Source: Pseudomonas sp. B21-023 (GTDB lineage Bacteria > Pseudomonadota > Gammaproteobacteria > Pseudomonadales > Pseudomonadaceae). Taken from it: a stretch of DNA of 64,000 nucleotides. The stretch lies in contig NZ_CP087190.1 of the NCBI RefSeq assembly GCF_024749165.1, positions 186,001 through 250,000 on the forward strand. The letters run 5' to 3'. Made by a program: the position numbers and the translations under genes. The notes under the pieces were generated by a model. It was not told the DNA's origin, did not search any database, and worked only from the letters and a program-made list of their open reading frames with translations. Within the stretch, counting starts at the first letter, position 1, and each line of letters opens with the position of its first letter. This document shows, piece after piece, positions 17,787-26,065 of this stretch.

Positions 17787-18431
17787 TCAACGCTTGTTCA
17801 AACCTTTGGCCAAACGGTCCCCACCCAGCTGGATCACCGCCACCAGCGCCACCAGCATCACGATCACGGTCAGCATGATCTGGCTGTCGAAGCGCTGGTA
17901 GCCGTAGCGGTAGGCAATATCGCCCAAACCCCCGGCACCGATCGCCCCGGCCATGGCCGAGGAGTTGATCAGCGTCACCAGGGTGATGGTGAACCCGCCG
18001 ACGATCCCCGGCAGCGCCTCGGGCAGCAGCACGTGCCAGACGATGTGCCAGCGCCGGCAGCCCATGGCCTGTGCCGCTTCGATAAGGCCGTGATCCACCT
18101 CGCGCAGGCTGACCTCGGCGATGCGCGCGAAGAACGGCGTGGCGGCAATTGTCAGCGGCACCACGGCGGCCCACACGCCATAGGTGGTGCCGACCACCAG
18201 GCGGGTAAAGGGGATCAGCGCGACCATCAGGATCAGGAACGGGATCGAGCGGAACAGGTTGACGATGGCACCCAGCACCCGGTTCAGCGCGGCGGCCTCG
18301 AAGATCCCGTCCTTGTCGCTGGTGACCAGCAGCACTGCCATCGGCACCCCGACGACCAGCGCGACCAGCGAGGACACGCCGACCATCAGCAGGGTGTCGA
18401 GCAAGCCTTGCAGCAGGCGATCAATCCACAT
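17787..18431 (-). CDS. metI: Methionine/organosulfur ABC transporter permease MetI
   Basis: 214 aa inner-membrane permease with five predicted membrane segments. The coupling region '[22 protein letters not shown]' is located centrally (only the parts 'EAAQAMG' and 'VLLPEALPG' are needed to recognise it). The MetI signature '[20 protein letters not shown]' is near the C-terminal third. The start at 18431 overlaps the end of metN by 11 bp, so translation is coupled. In this operon the transported compound may be an organosulfur molecule related to the monooxygenases upstream, rather than methionine itself; that is an inference from context. Confidence 0.92.
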   Translation of the reverse strand: MWIDRLLQGLLDTLLMVGVSSLVALVVGVPMAVLLVTSDKDGIFEAAALNRVLGAIVNLFRSIPFLILMVALIPFTRLVVGTTYGVWAAVVPLTIAATPFFARIAEVSLREVDHGLIEAAQAMGCRRWHIVWHVLLPEALPGIVGGFTITLVTLINSSAMAGAIGAGGLGDIAYRYGYQRFDSQIMLTVIVMLVALVAVIQLGGDRLAKGLNKR

Positions 18432-19530
18432 GGCCGAGTACCTCCACATCCGTGGCCCAGCGGCGGGCGCGTTCGAGCAACTGGCGGGTGTCCAGCGGCG
18501 AGCCGCGCACTGCCAGGATCAGTTGCCCCAAGGCATGCTCGCCGATGGTCTCGACGCCGCCCTGGAGCAGCCGCACGCGTCCGCCCAGATCGCTGAACAG
18601 GGCGCTCAGATCCGGCTCGCCCACCAGGTCGAGCTTGAGCACCACGGCCGCGTCGCGGCTGCCCGGCTGGCTGCGTAGATTGGCCTGCAAGGCGGCCGGC
18701 AGCTTGGTCTGCAGCGGTGCGAGCAGGGTGCGGGTGACGTCGTGGCGCGGTGTGCCGAACACTTGCCAGACCTCACCCTGTTCGACGATCTCGCCCCGCT
18801 CGAGCACTACCACGCGCTGGCAGATATCGCGGATCACCGCCATCTCGTGGGTGATCAGCACCACGGTCAGGCCCAGGCGTTGGTTGATGTCGCGCAGCAG
18901 CTCGAGGATCGAGGCGGTGGTTTCCGGGTCCAGCGCGGAGGTGGCTTCGTCGCACAGCAGGATCTCGGGGTCATGCACCAGCGCCCGGGCGATGCCGACG
19001 CGCTGCTTTTGCCCGCCCGACAGCTGCGCCGGATAGACATGGTGCTTTTCCGCAAGGCCCACCAGCTCCAGCAGCTCGCGTACCTTGCGCTGGCGCTCGG
19101 CCTTGGCCACGCCGGCCACCTTCAGCGGCAGCTCGACGTTCTGCCACACGGTCTTGGCCGACATCAGGTTGAAATGCTGGAAGATCATGCCGATGCGCCG
19201 GCGCAGGGCCACCAGGCGGTCCTCGTCGAACGGCGCGATATCCACCTGGTCGATCAGCACCCGGCCCTGGCTGGGCTGTTCCAGGCGGTTGATCGTGCGC
19301 AGCAGCGAAGACTTGCCGGCACCGCTGCGGCCGATGATGCCGAAGATCTCGCTGCGGCGGATGTTCAGGTCGATGCCTTGCAGCGCTGGTTGGCCCTGGC
19401 CCGGATAGGTCTTGCCCAGGCCGATGAAGCGGATGTGCGCCTGGTTCACTTCCGGGCGCAGGGCCGTTTCCTCGGCCTTGCACGGTTCGGCAGGGGGGAT
19501 GGGCGCCCTGAGGGCGCTGGCCTGGGCCAT
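18421..19530 (-). CDS. metN: Methionine/organosulfur ABC transporter ATP-binding protein MetN
   Basis: 369 aa ATPase. Walker A is GRSGAGKSS, the signature is LSGGQKQR, and Walker B is [14 protein letters not shown]-terminal NIL domain (about residues 280-365) is the regulatory methionine-binding domain of the MetN subfamily. The start at 19530 has GGAAGG upstream and is one base past the metQ stop, so the genes are translationally linked. The first about 35 residues are an unconserved proline/alanine-rich extension compared with E. coli MetN. Confidence 0.92.
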   Translation of the reverse strand: MAQASALRAPIPPAEPCKAEETALRPEVNQAHIRFIGLGKTYPGQGQPALQGIDLNIRRSEIFGIIGRSGAGKSSLLRTINRLEQPSQGRVLIDQVDIAPFDEDRLVALRRRIGMIFQHFNLMSAKTVWQNVELPLKVAGVAKAERQRKVRELLELVGLAEKHHVYPAQLSGGQKQRVGIARALVHDPEILLCDEATSALDPETTASILELLRDINQRLGLTVVLITHEMAVIRDICQRVVVLERGEIVEQGEVWQVFGTPRHDVTRTLLAPLQTKLPAALQANLRSQPGSRDAAVVLKLDLVGEPDLSALFSDLGGRVRLLQGGVETIGEHALGQLILAVRGSPLDTRQLLERARRWATDVEVLGHVD

Positions 19531-19531
19531 G

Positions 19532-20332
19532 TCAGCCTTCCCAGCCGGCCTGGTAGAGCTTGCCATGGGCCTTGTCCAGGGCGGCGCGCACGGCTGGCGA
19601 GTGTTGGTAGATATCGACGAACTTGGCCAGGCGCGGGTCGTTTTTCTCCTGTGGGCGGATAACGAACTGGATCACGTACTCCTTGTTCTCCAGGCCGTCG
19701 AACAGCAGCGCCGACGCAGCGTCAAAGGTGTTGGCCAGGCGGATATAGGCCGGGTAGCCCTGCACCAGGTCGGCGTCGTCATAGGCGCGCACCAGTTGCA
19801 CCGCTTCCACCTGGAGAATTTTGATCTTCTTCGGGTTGGCGATGATGTCGTCCTCGGTGGCCTTGTAACCCACGCCCTGCTTGAGGGTGATCAGCCCGGC
19901 CTTGGCCAGCAGTTGCAGGCCACGGCCACTGTTGATCGGGTCGTTGGCGATGGCCACGCTGGCGCCTTCGGGCAGCTCGGCAAAGCTTTTGTACTTTTTC
20001 GAGTACAGCCCGACGTTGTTGATGATCCCCGGTGCATAGGGGACCAGGTCGAAGCCGGCGGCGGCCTTGGCGTTTTCCAGGAAGGGGATGTGCTGGAAGT
20101 AGTTCACGTCGATGTCGCCGCTGTTGAGGCTGACATTCGGCGCGATCCAGTCGCTGAACTCGATCAGCTTCACCTCCAGGCCATGTTTGTGGGCTTCTGC
20201 CACCGCCGCTTCCAACGGGATGGCGAAGGCGGCGGTGGTGCCGATCTTCAGTGGCTCCGCGGCGAAGGCGGCGGCGGACAGGCCGAGGCCCAGGGCGATG
20301 GCCGCGACGGGCCGGAACAGTTTTTCAAGCAT
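19532..20332 (-). CDS. metQ: Methionine/organosulfur-binding lipoprotein-family protein MetQ
   Basis: 266 aa periplasmic binding protein of the NlpA/MetQ family. The Sec signal peptide covers about residues 1-23 and ends SAAAFAAEP; there is no lipobox cysteine, so it is probably soluble in the periplasm. Family motifs include '[16 protein letters not shown]', '[12 protein letters not shown]' and '[16 protein letters not shown]'. The start at 20332 overlaps the end of the monooxygenase gene by 8 bp. Its position after DszA/DszC-like genes suggests that it binds an organosulfur compound; methionine is the family default. Confidence 0.9.
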   Translation of the reverse strand: MLEKLFRPVAAIALGLGLSAAAFAAEPLKIGTTAAFAIPLEAAVAEAHKHGLEVKLIEFSDWIAPNVSLNSGDIDVNYFQHIPFLENAKAAAGFDLVPYAPGIINNVGLYSKKYKSFAELPEGASVAIANDPINSGRGLQLLAKAGLITLKQGVGYKATEDDIIANPKKIKILQVEAVQLVRAYDDADLVQGYPAYIRLANTFDAASALLFDGLENKEYVIQFVIRPQEKNDPRLAKFVDIYQHSPAVRAALDKAHGKLYQAGWEG

Positions 20333-21716
20333 GGTGCAGGGCTCCAGTCGGGGCAGGGGTGGGGGTGTTGCGGTAGGAGGATCCGGGATGGTCGGCGGGC
20401 AAGTGCGGATGGTCACTGGCGAACAGCTTCTCGCGCAGGGTGCCTTCGGCGTAGTCGGTCTTGTAGCGGCCACGGCGTTGCAGTTCGGGTACTACCAGGT
20501 CGATGAAGGCCTCGAAGCTTTCCGGGGTGACGGTGCGGGTCAGGTTGAAGCCGTCCAGGCCGGTGTCGTCGAGCCAGCCGATCAGTTGCTCGGCCACCTG
20601 CCCGGGGTCGCCGACCAGGGTCACGTAGCGGCCGCCCAAGGCGTGCTGCTCCAGCAGGCGGCGGCGAGTCCAGGCGCTGTCCTGCAATTGGCGGGTGGCG
20701 GACTGGATGGCATTGCCCTTGGCGAATCCGATGGGTTCGTCCAGTTCGTAGCGTGAGAAGTCGATACCGGTGGAACTGGCGAAATGCGCAACACCTGCCT
20801 CGGCGCTGGCGTAATGCAGGTACTCGGCGTGCAGGGCGTGGGCTTGGTCTTCAGTTGCGGCAACGATCACGGTGATGCCCATGAATACCTTGACCGCCTG
20901 CGGGTCGCGACCAGCGGCTTGCGCCGCTGCGCGCACCTTGTCGACCTGGGCGCGGGTGGCGGCCTTTTCCTGGCCGCTGATGAACACGCACTCGGCATGG
21001 TTGCCGGCAAAGGCCAAACCGCGCGCCGAACTGCCGGCCTGGAACAGTACCGGTGTGCGCTGCGGCGAAGGCTCGCACAGGTGATAGCCGTCGACCTTGT
21101 AGAACTCGCCCTGGTGCTCGACCTTGCGCACCCTGTCCGGCCGCGCATACACGCGCTGCGCGCGGTCGGCGACCACGGCATCGTCGGTCCAGCTGCCTTC
21201 GAGTAGCTTGTACAGCACCTGCAGGTACTCGTCGGCCTGGTCGTAGCGGCGGTCGTGCTCGGGTTGCTGTTCCAGCCCCATGGCCCGGGCGGCACTGTCG
21301 AGGTAGCCGGTGACGATGTTCCAGCCGACCCGGCCGTTGCTCAGGTGGTCAAGGGTGGAGAGGCGCCGGGCGAACAGGTAAGGCGCTTCATAGGTCAGGT
21401 TGGCGGTGAGGCCGAAGCCCAGATGCCTGGTAACGGCGGCCATGGCCGAGACGAGCAGCAGCGGGTCGTTGACCGGCAACTGGATCGACTCCTTGAGCGT
21501 CACGTCCAGCGACTGGCCATAGACGTCGTAGGTGCCGACGATATCGGCGATGAACAGCCCGTCGAACAGCCCCCGCTCCAGCAGGCGGGCCAGGTCGGTC
21601 CAGTAGTCGAGGGTCTTGTACTGGGTCGAAGTGTCCCGTGGGTGGGTCCACAAACCGTGGTTGATGTGCCCGATGCAGTTCATGTTGAAGGCATTGAGCA
21701 GGATCTGCTTGGCCAT
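20325..21716 (-). CDS. FMN-dependent monooxygenase, DszA/NtaA/SnaA family
   Basis: 463 aa flavin-dependent (FMNH2-using) monooxygenase with the bacterial-luciferase fold. Recognised by the start 'ILLNAFNMNCIGHINHGLW', 'GLFIADIVGTYDVY', 'LSNGRVGWNIVTGYLDSAA' and 'PVLFQAGSSARGLAFA' in order. Members desulfurise sulfones, oxidise nitrilotriacetate or cleave similar C-X bonds. Here sulfur chemistry is favoured because the gene lies between SfnB/DszC-like genes and metQNI. Start and the upstream stop share one base (TGATG), and its 3' end overlaps metQ, so it sits in a tightly coupled operon. A flavin reductase is not encoded here and must come from elsewhere. The exact substrate is unknown. Confidence 0.88.
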   Translation of the reverse strand: MAKQILLNAFNMNCIGHINHGLWTHPRDTSTQYKTLDYWTDLARLLERGLFDGLFIADIVGTYDVYGQSLDVTLKESIQLPVNDPLLLVSAMAAVTRHLGFGLTANLTYEAPYLFARRLSTLDHLSNGRVGWNIVTGYLDSAARAMGLEQQPEHDRRYDQADEYLQVLYKLLEGSWTDDAVVADRAQRVYARPDRVRKVEHQGEFYKVDGYHLCEPSPQRTPVLFQAGSSARGLAFAGNHAECVFISGQEKAATRAQVDKVRAAAQAAGRDPQAVKVFMGITVIVAATEDQAHALHAEYLHYASAEAGVAHFASSTGIDFSRYELDEPIGFAKGNAIQSATRQLQDSAWTRRRLLEQHALGGRYVTLVGDPGQVAEQLIGWLDDTGLDGFNLTRTVTPESFEAFIDLVVPELQRRGRYKTDYAEGTLREKLFASDHPHLPADHPGSSYRNTPTPAPTGALHHA

Positions 21717-22897
21717 CAGATAGTCCCTCGGCGCGGCGGCTTTTCGTCGTTGAGGTAGTAGTTGCCGATGGCGTGGTACTTCCAGCGCACCGGGTCGTGC
21801 AGGGTGTGCACCCGGGCGTTGCGCCAGTGGCGGTCGAGGTTGTGCTCGGCCAGGGTGGCCTGGCTGCCGGCCAGCTCGAACAGGGTGGTGCCGGCGGCCA
21901 GGGAGATCTCGGTGCTGATCGCCCGGGCCTCGGCGACGGCAATCGAGGCGGCGGCCAGGGTCTCGGCGTTGCTGTCGGCCTGGGCGATGTCGAGGATTTC
22001 ACCCGCGCGTTCGAGCAGGGCCTCGGTGGCGTGCAGGCGGATTGCCAGTTGGCCGAAGCTCTTCAGGGTCAGTGGATCGTCGCTGGCCTTGTCGAGGCCA
22101 GAGTCGATCCACGGGCGGCTGCGGGTACGCACGAAGTGCAGGGCGTCCTCGTAGGCGGCGCGGGCGATACCGGTGTCGATCGCGGCATGGAGGATCTGCG
22201 CCAGGGGGCCGACCGTGGTCGGGCGCTCGAAGGCGCTTTGGAACGGCACCACGTCTTCGGCGCGGACCGGCACATGGTTGAACACCACCGAGCCGCTGCC
22301 GGTGGTGCGCTGGCCGAAGCCGCTCCAGTCGTCGATCACTTCGATGCCCGGGCTGTCGGCGGGCACGAAGGCCAGGTGCGATACGCCCTGTTCGTCGATC
22401 ACCAGGGTCGGGATGCGCTGGGCGTAGATTGCGCCGGTGCAGTAGAACTTACGGCCATCTATGCGGTAATGGTCGCCGTCGCGGCTCAGGCGGGTGGTGC
22501 GTTCGTGGGCGTTCTTCGTGCCGAGTTCGGCCAGGGCGTTGCCGAAGCGGCGGCCGGCGAGCACTTCGGCGTAGAGCCGTTGCTGTTGTTCGGCGCTGCC
22601 GTTCACCCGCAGCACCTCCAGGGCGTAGAAGTGGTTCTGCGGGATCTGCCCGAGCGAGGCGTCGGCCTGGGCGATGCGTGCGATGACCTTGGCCAGGGTG
22701 GCACTGGACACGCCGGCGCCGCCAAAGGCCCTGGGCACGCTGATGCCCCACAGGCCGGACTGCACGAAACGTTCGAGTTCGGCATGGGGCAGGCGGCGTT
22801 CGCGGTCGCGCAGGGCGCTGTCTTCGCGCAGGTAGTGGGCGAGTTCGTCGGCGACGGCCAGGGCCTGGGCGTCGGTGGTGATGATGGATGCAGTCAT
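21716..22897 (-). CDS. Acyl-CoA dehydrogenase-like flavin monooxygenase, DszC/SfnB family (copy 2)
   Basis: 393 aa from ATG 22897, preceded by GGAGAG. The fold is that of acyl-CoA dehydrogenase, but sequence groups it with DszC and SfnB, flavin-dependent oxygenases of organosulfur metabolism. Recognisable stretches: 'ISVPRAFGGAGVS', 'ASLGQIPQNHFYALE', 'DGRKFYCTGAIYA', 'DDWSGFGQRTTGSG' and the C-terminal 'DRHWRNARVHTLHDPVRW'. It lacks the acyl-CoA dehydrogenase catalytic glutamate context. It is the second of two paralogous genes in tandem; the C-terminal 45 residues are almost the same in both. Linked to the DszA-like gene by TGATG. Confidence 0.87.
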   Translation of the reverse strand: MTASIITTDAQALAVADELAHYLREDSALRDRERRLPHAELERFVQSGLWGISVPRAFGGAGVSSATLAKVIARIAQADASLGQIPQNHFYALEVLRVNGSAEQQQRLYAEVLAGRRFGNALAELGTKNAHERTTRLSRDGDHYRIDGRKFYCTGAIYAQRIPTLVIDEQGVSHLAFVPADSPGIEVIDDWSGFGQRTTGSGSVVFNHVPVRAEDVVPFQSAFERPTTVGPLAQILHAAIDTGIARAAYEDALHFVRTRSRPWIDSGLDKASDDPLTLKSFGQLAIRLHATEALLERAGEILDIAQADSNAETLAAASIAVAEARAISTEISLAAGTTLFELAGSQATLAEHNLDRHWRNARVHTLHDPVRWKYHAIGNYYLNDEKPPRRGTI

Positions 22898-22930
22898 TGT
22901 GCTCTCCGGGCACTTGGGGCCGCTGTGCGG

Positions 22931-23007
22931 CCCTTTCGCCGGCAAGCCGGCTCCCACAGTGAGGCTTCACAGGAATCCTTGTGGGAGCCGGCTTGCCGGC
23001 GAAAGGG
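22931..23007. repeat. Long REP doublet of a second family, inside the sulfur operon
   Basis: Perfect 27-bp inverted repeat, arms at 22931-22957 and 22981-23007, with a 23-bp spacer. The arm begins CCCTTTCGCCGGCAAGCCGG and ends CTCCCAC, so the core differs (CGCCGGC-AAGCCGG) from the CGCGGGG-CAAGCCC elements elsewhere. Further looser pairing (GGGGC / GCCCC) extends to about 22917 and 23022. It fills the gap between the two DszC-like genes and could form a large RNA hairpin that reduces expression of the distal genes. Confidence 0.88.
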
Positions 23008-23033
23008 CTGCACCACAGCCCCTGGGCCGTGAA

Positions 23034-24275
23034 TCAGATCCAGGAATGGCGGGCAGGCAGGGTGCCGTTGAGGTGGTAGGCGCCGACGGCGTGGTATTTC
23101 CAGCGCACCGGGTCGTGCAGGGTGTGCACGCGGGCGTTGCGCCAGTGCCGGTCGAGGTTGAACTCGGCCAGGCTGGCGCGGCTGCCCGCCAGCTCGAACA
23201 GCTTCTCGCTGGCCTGCAGCGAAATCTCTGTAGTGAGCACCTTGGCTTCGGCCACGGCGATCGAGGCACGGGCCGCGGCGGCGGCATCGATCTCGCCGGC
23301 GTTGACCTCGTCGAGCACCCTGGCGGCCTTGCGCAGCAGGGCCTCGGCGGCGTGCAGTTCGAGCTTCAGGCGGCCGATGTCGGCAATCACATAGGGGTCG
23401 TCGCTGTTGCGTTCGACCTTGGCCTCGATCCAGGGCCGGGACTTCTCCCGCACGAACTGGATCGTGTCCTCGATGGCCGCTTCGGCGATGCCGGCGTCGA
23501 TGGCCGCCTGGATCAGCTGCGAGGCGGCGCCCTGGATGCTGGGCTCTTCACGCAGGCGCCAGTTGTCCACCACCAGGTCGGCTTCCACCGGCACCTGGTC
23601 GAGCAGCACGGTGCCGCTGGCGGTGGTGCGCTGACCGAAGCCGGACCAGTCGTCGACGATGCGCAGCCCCGGGCTGCCGCGACGGACGAAGGCCAGGCGT
23701 TGCCGGCCGTCATCGTCCAGGGCTTTTACCGCTACCCAGTGGGCGTACAGGGCGCCGGTGGAGTAGAACTTCTCGCCACTGATGCGATAGCCGTCGCCCT
23801 CGCGGGTAATGCGTGCCTTGAGTGTCAGAGTGTCCTTGGTCCCGCGCTCGGGGCCGGCATTGCCGATGCGCCAGCCGTCGAGCACGGCGCGGAAGATCGC
23901 TTCCTGCTGCGCCTGGGTGGCGGTAAGGCGCACCAGTTGCAGGATGCCGAACTGGTTCTGCGGAATCTGCCCCAGCGCCGGGTCGGCGGCACTGATCAGG
24001 CGGAACACTTCGGCGATGGTTTCGAACGAGACCTCGGGGCCGCCGAACGCCTTGGGCACGCTGATGCTGCCCAGGCCGCTGCGGGTGAACTGTTCGATCT
24101 CGGCCCATGGCAGCTTGCGCTGCTGGTCACGTTTGGCGGCCTGCTGGCGGGCCACCTCGGCCAGTTCGCGGGCGGCCTGCAGGGCCTCTTCGTCGTTGCG
24201 CAGCACCTTGGCCGGTAGCAGCAGCGGTGAGCTGTCGTGATCGCTGTGGAATCGGGTAGTTGGTTGGCTGGACAT
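23034..24275 (-). CDS. Acyl-CoA dehydrogenase-like flavin monooxygenase, DszC/SfnB family (copy 1)
   Basis: 413 aa, first gene of the organosulfur operon. Same family as the next gene, with 'ISVPKAFGGPEVS', 'PALGQIPQNQFGILQ', 'SGEKFYSTGALYA', 'DDWSGFGQRTTASG' and 'DRHWRNARVHTLHDPVRW'. The N-terminal 35 residues are a polar extension absent from its partner. DszC/SfnB proteins use reduced flavin from a separate reductase to oxidise sulfides, sulfoxides or sulfones; the substrate here is unknown. The pair could form a heteromer or work on successive intermediates. The upstream region (24276-24525) is AT-rich, like the promoters of the sulfate-ester genes, consistent with sulfur-starvation control. 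Confidence 0.87.
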   Translation of the reverse strand: MSSQPTTRFHSDHDSSPLLLPAKVLRNDEEALQAARELAEVARQQAAKRDQQRKLPWAEIEQFTRSGLGSISVPKAFGGPEVSFETIAEVFRLISAADPALGQIPQNQFGILQLVRLTATQAQQEAIFRAVLDGWRIGNAGPERGTKDTLTLKARITREGDGYRISGEKFYSTGALYAHWVAVKALDDDGRQRLAFVRRGSPGLRIVDDWSGFGQRTTASGTVLLDQVPVEADLVVDNWRLREEPSIQGAASQLIQAAIDAGIAEAAIEDTIQFVREKSRPWIEAKVERNSDDPYVIADIGRLKLELHAAEALLRKAARVLDEVNAGEIDAAAAARASIAVAEAKVLTTEISLQASEKLFELAGSRASLAEFNLDRHWRNARVHTLHDPVRWKYHAVGAYHLNGTLPARHSWI

Positions 24276-24490
24276 CAGTACCGCTCCTTGGCTGCACTCA
24301 ATGCCCTGGCGTTATGCACTGGGGTGATTGTGATCCTGACCATTCCTAACCTCACAAAGTTGAAAGCGTCGCCTCAGCTGATGGCGACAGACGTTTGCTG
24401 GTCCGGTGGTCCGGTTGATATACCCTATTCGTTTATAAAAAGTTTATGAACTACCGTTTAGGAATATGAATAGAAGAACTGCGGGGTCGG
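24276..24490 (-). promoter_or_regulatory. Promoter region of the DszC-DszA-metQNI operon
   Basis: AT-rich island around 24418-24470 in otherwise GC-rich DNA. Read on the minus strand it contains a repeated ATAAAC spaced by five bases (CATAAACTTTTTATAAACG). This could be an activator or CysB-type site; I cannot assign it. No clear -24/-12 sigma-54 promoter was found by eye, although some sfn genes use sigma-54. Confidence 0.4.
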
Positions 24491-24518
24491 CCCTGTCACT
24501 GTGAGCCAGCGACAGGGC
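24491..24518 (-). terminator. Hairpin after the quinone oxidoreductase gene
   Basis: Stem CCCTGTC / GACAGGG with a 14-base loop (24491-24497 and 24512-24518), 8 bp beyond the stop codon of the minus-strand gene. There is no long T-run; moderate terminator candidate. Confidence 0.55.
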
Positions 24519-24525
24519 AGAAAGG

Positions 24526-25506
24526 TCAGCGCTGAACCGTTACCACCAGCTTGCCCGCTGCCTGGCGTTGCGCCAGACGTTCGATCGCGGCGCCGCCCTC
24601 GGCCAGCGCGTAGGTCTGCGACACCAGCGGTTTCAGCTTGCCCTCGGCATGCCAGGCGAACAGCTGGCGGAAGTTGGCGGCGTTGTCCTCCGGCTGGCGC
24701 TGGGCAAAGGCGCCCCAGAACACCCCGACCACCGCCGCGCCCTTGAGCAGCGCGAGGTTCACCGGCAACTGCGGGATCGTCCCGCTGGCGAACCCCACCA
24801 CCAGCAATCGGCCGTTCCACGCCAGCCCACGCACAGCCTGGTCGAACAACTCGCCACCGACCGGGTCGTAGATCACATCCACGCCCTGACCGCCGGTCAG
24901 GCGCTTGATCTCGTCCTTGAGGCTGGCCTGGCTGTAGTCGACCAGCTCGTCGGCGCCGGCCGCCTTGGCGATCGCCAGCTTCTCGGCACTGCTGGCCGCC
25001 GCAATCACCCGTGCCCCGAGGGCCTTGCCGATTTCCACTGCCGCCAGCCCCACGCCACCCGAGGCGCCGAGCACCAGCAGGGTTTCACCGGCCTTGAGCT
25101 GACCGCGCTGGGTGAGGGCGTGCATCGAGGTGCCGTAGGTCATGCCGAACGCGGCGGCAGTGGTGAAGTCCATGTCCGCCGGCATCGGCAGCACGTTGTA
25201 GAACGGTACCGCCACTTGCTCGGCGAAAGCGCCCCAGCCGGTCAGGGCCATGACCCGATCGCCAACCTTGAACGCGCCGGCCTTCTCGCCGACCGCGGCC
25301 ACCACGCCGGCGGCTTCCGCCCCCGGTGAGAACGGCAACGGTGGCTTGAACTGGTACTTGCCCTCGATGATCAGGGTGTCGGGGAAGTTGACCCCTGCGG
25401 CGTGCACGTCGAGGAGGATCTCGTTCTTCTTCGGCACGGGGCTGGCGACCTCTTCCAGGACCAGGTCCCGCGCCGGGCCCAGGGCTTTGCACAACAAGGC
25501 TTTCAT
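24526..25506 (-). CDS. Zinc-independent NADPH:quinone oxidoreductase family protein
   Basis: 326 aa medium-chain dehydrogenase/reductase of the QOR class. N-terminal GroES-like domain followed by a Rossmann domain with 'LLVLGASGGVGLAAVEIGKA' (glycine motif for NADPH) near residue 145. The zinc-binding cysteine cluster of alcohol dehydrogenases is absent. 'HAAGVNFPDTLIIEGKYQ' and 'PFSPGAEAAGVV' are typical of the family. Start at 25506, with AAGGA upstream. It probably reduces quinones or enones in the cytoplasm. Monocistronic, not obviously linked to its neighbours. Confidence 0.88.
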   Translation of the reverse strand: MKALLCKALGPARDLVLEEVASPVPKKNEILLDVHAAGVNFPDTLIIEGKYQFKPPLPFSPGAEAAGVVAAVGEKAGAFKVGDRVMALTGWGAFAEQVAVPFYNVLPMPADMDFTTAAAFGMTYGTSMHALTQRGQLKAGETLLVLGASGGVGLAAVEIGKALGARVIAAASSAEKLAIAKAAGADELVDYSQASLKDEIKRLTGGQGVDVIYDPVGGELFDQAVRGLAWNGRLLVVGFASGTIPQLPVNLALLKGAAVVGVFWGAFAQRQPEDNAANFRQLFAWHAEGKLKPLVSQTYALAEGGAAIERLAQRQAAGKLVVTVQR

Positions 25507-25663
25507 CAGGGCTATTCCTTTGCGTGTGGTGGCCGATAAGTGTAGGAGGGCCGCCCCGAGGGTCAACGAGCATGGTCGGCCCTGATGAGCCGGCATAAGC
25601 CCGGGCTTGGGTTTGGCCGGCGCGCTGGGTAAGCTGGCGGCAACTGTAATGAGGAGCGAATTC

Positions 25664-26065
25664 GTGAAAGCGTGGATCTTGATGGTGCTGGCCCTGATGC
25701 TGCCGGCGGCGGCCATGGCCGAGGAAAAGGAAGGCGAGCCCAAGGTCGCCTATATCAGCCTCAGCCCGCCCTTCGTTGGCAACTACGCCCTCGACGGCGG
25801 CCCCAAGCTGCGCGTGTACAAGGCCGACGTCGCCCTGCGTGTGACCGGGGATGCCGCCGCCACGGCGGTCAAGCACCACGAACCGCTGATCCGCAACCAG
25901 CTGGTGGCGCTGTTCACCCAGCAGGGCGTGGACAACATGAGCAACGTCGAGGCCAAGGAAAAGTTGCGCCAGGAAGCCTTGAAACAGGTGCAGCAGGTGA
26001 TGGAGTCCGAAGAGGGCAAGCCGATCGTCGAGGACCTGCTGTTCAACAACCTGATCGTGCAGTGA
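25664..26065 (+). CDS. FliL-like secreted/periplasmic protein
   Basis: 133 aa from GTG 25664, with GAGGAG 7 bp upstream (an ATG at 25649 is possible but has no site). A hydrophobic N-terminal segment (about residues 3-18, ending AMA) is a signal peptide or anchor. The rest resembles the periplasmic domain of flagellar FliL: 'VAYISLSPPFVGNY', 'DVALRV', 'HHEPLIRNQLVALFTQQ' and an ending 'VEDLLFNNLIVQ'. There are no flagellar genes nearby, so this is a stand-alone FliL paralogue rather than fliL itself. It is convergent with the ABC permease gene, with no gap between the stops. Confidence 0.8.
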   Translation: MKAWILMVLALMLPAAAMAEEKEGEPKVAYISLSPPFVGNYALDGGPKLRVYKADVALRVTGDAAATAVKHHEPLIRNQLVALFTQQGVDNMSNVEAKEKLRQEALKQVQQVMESEEGKPIVEDLLFNNLIVQ

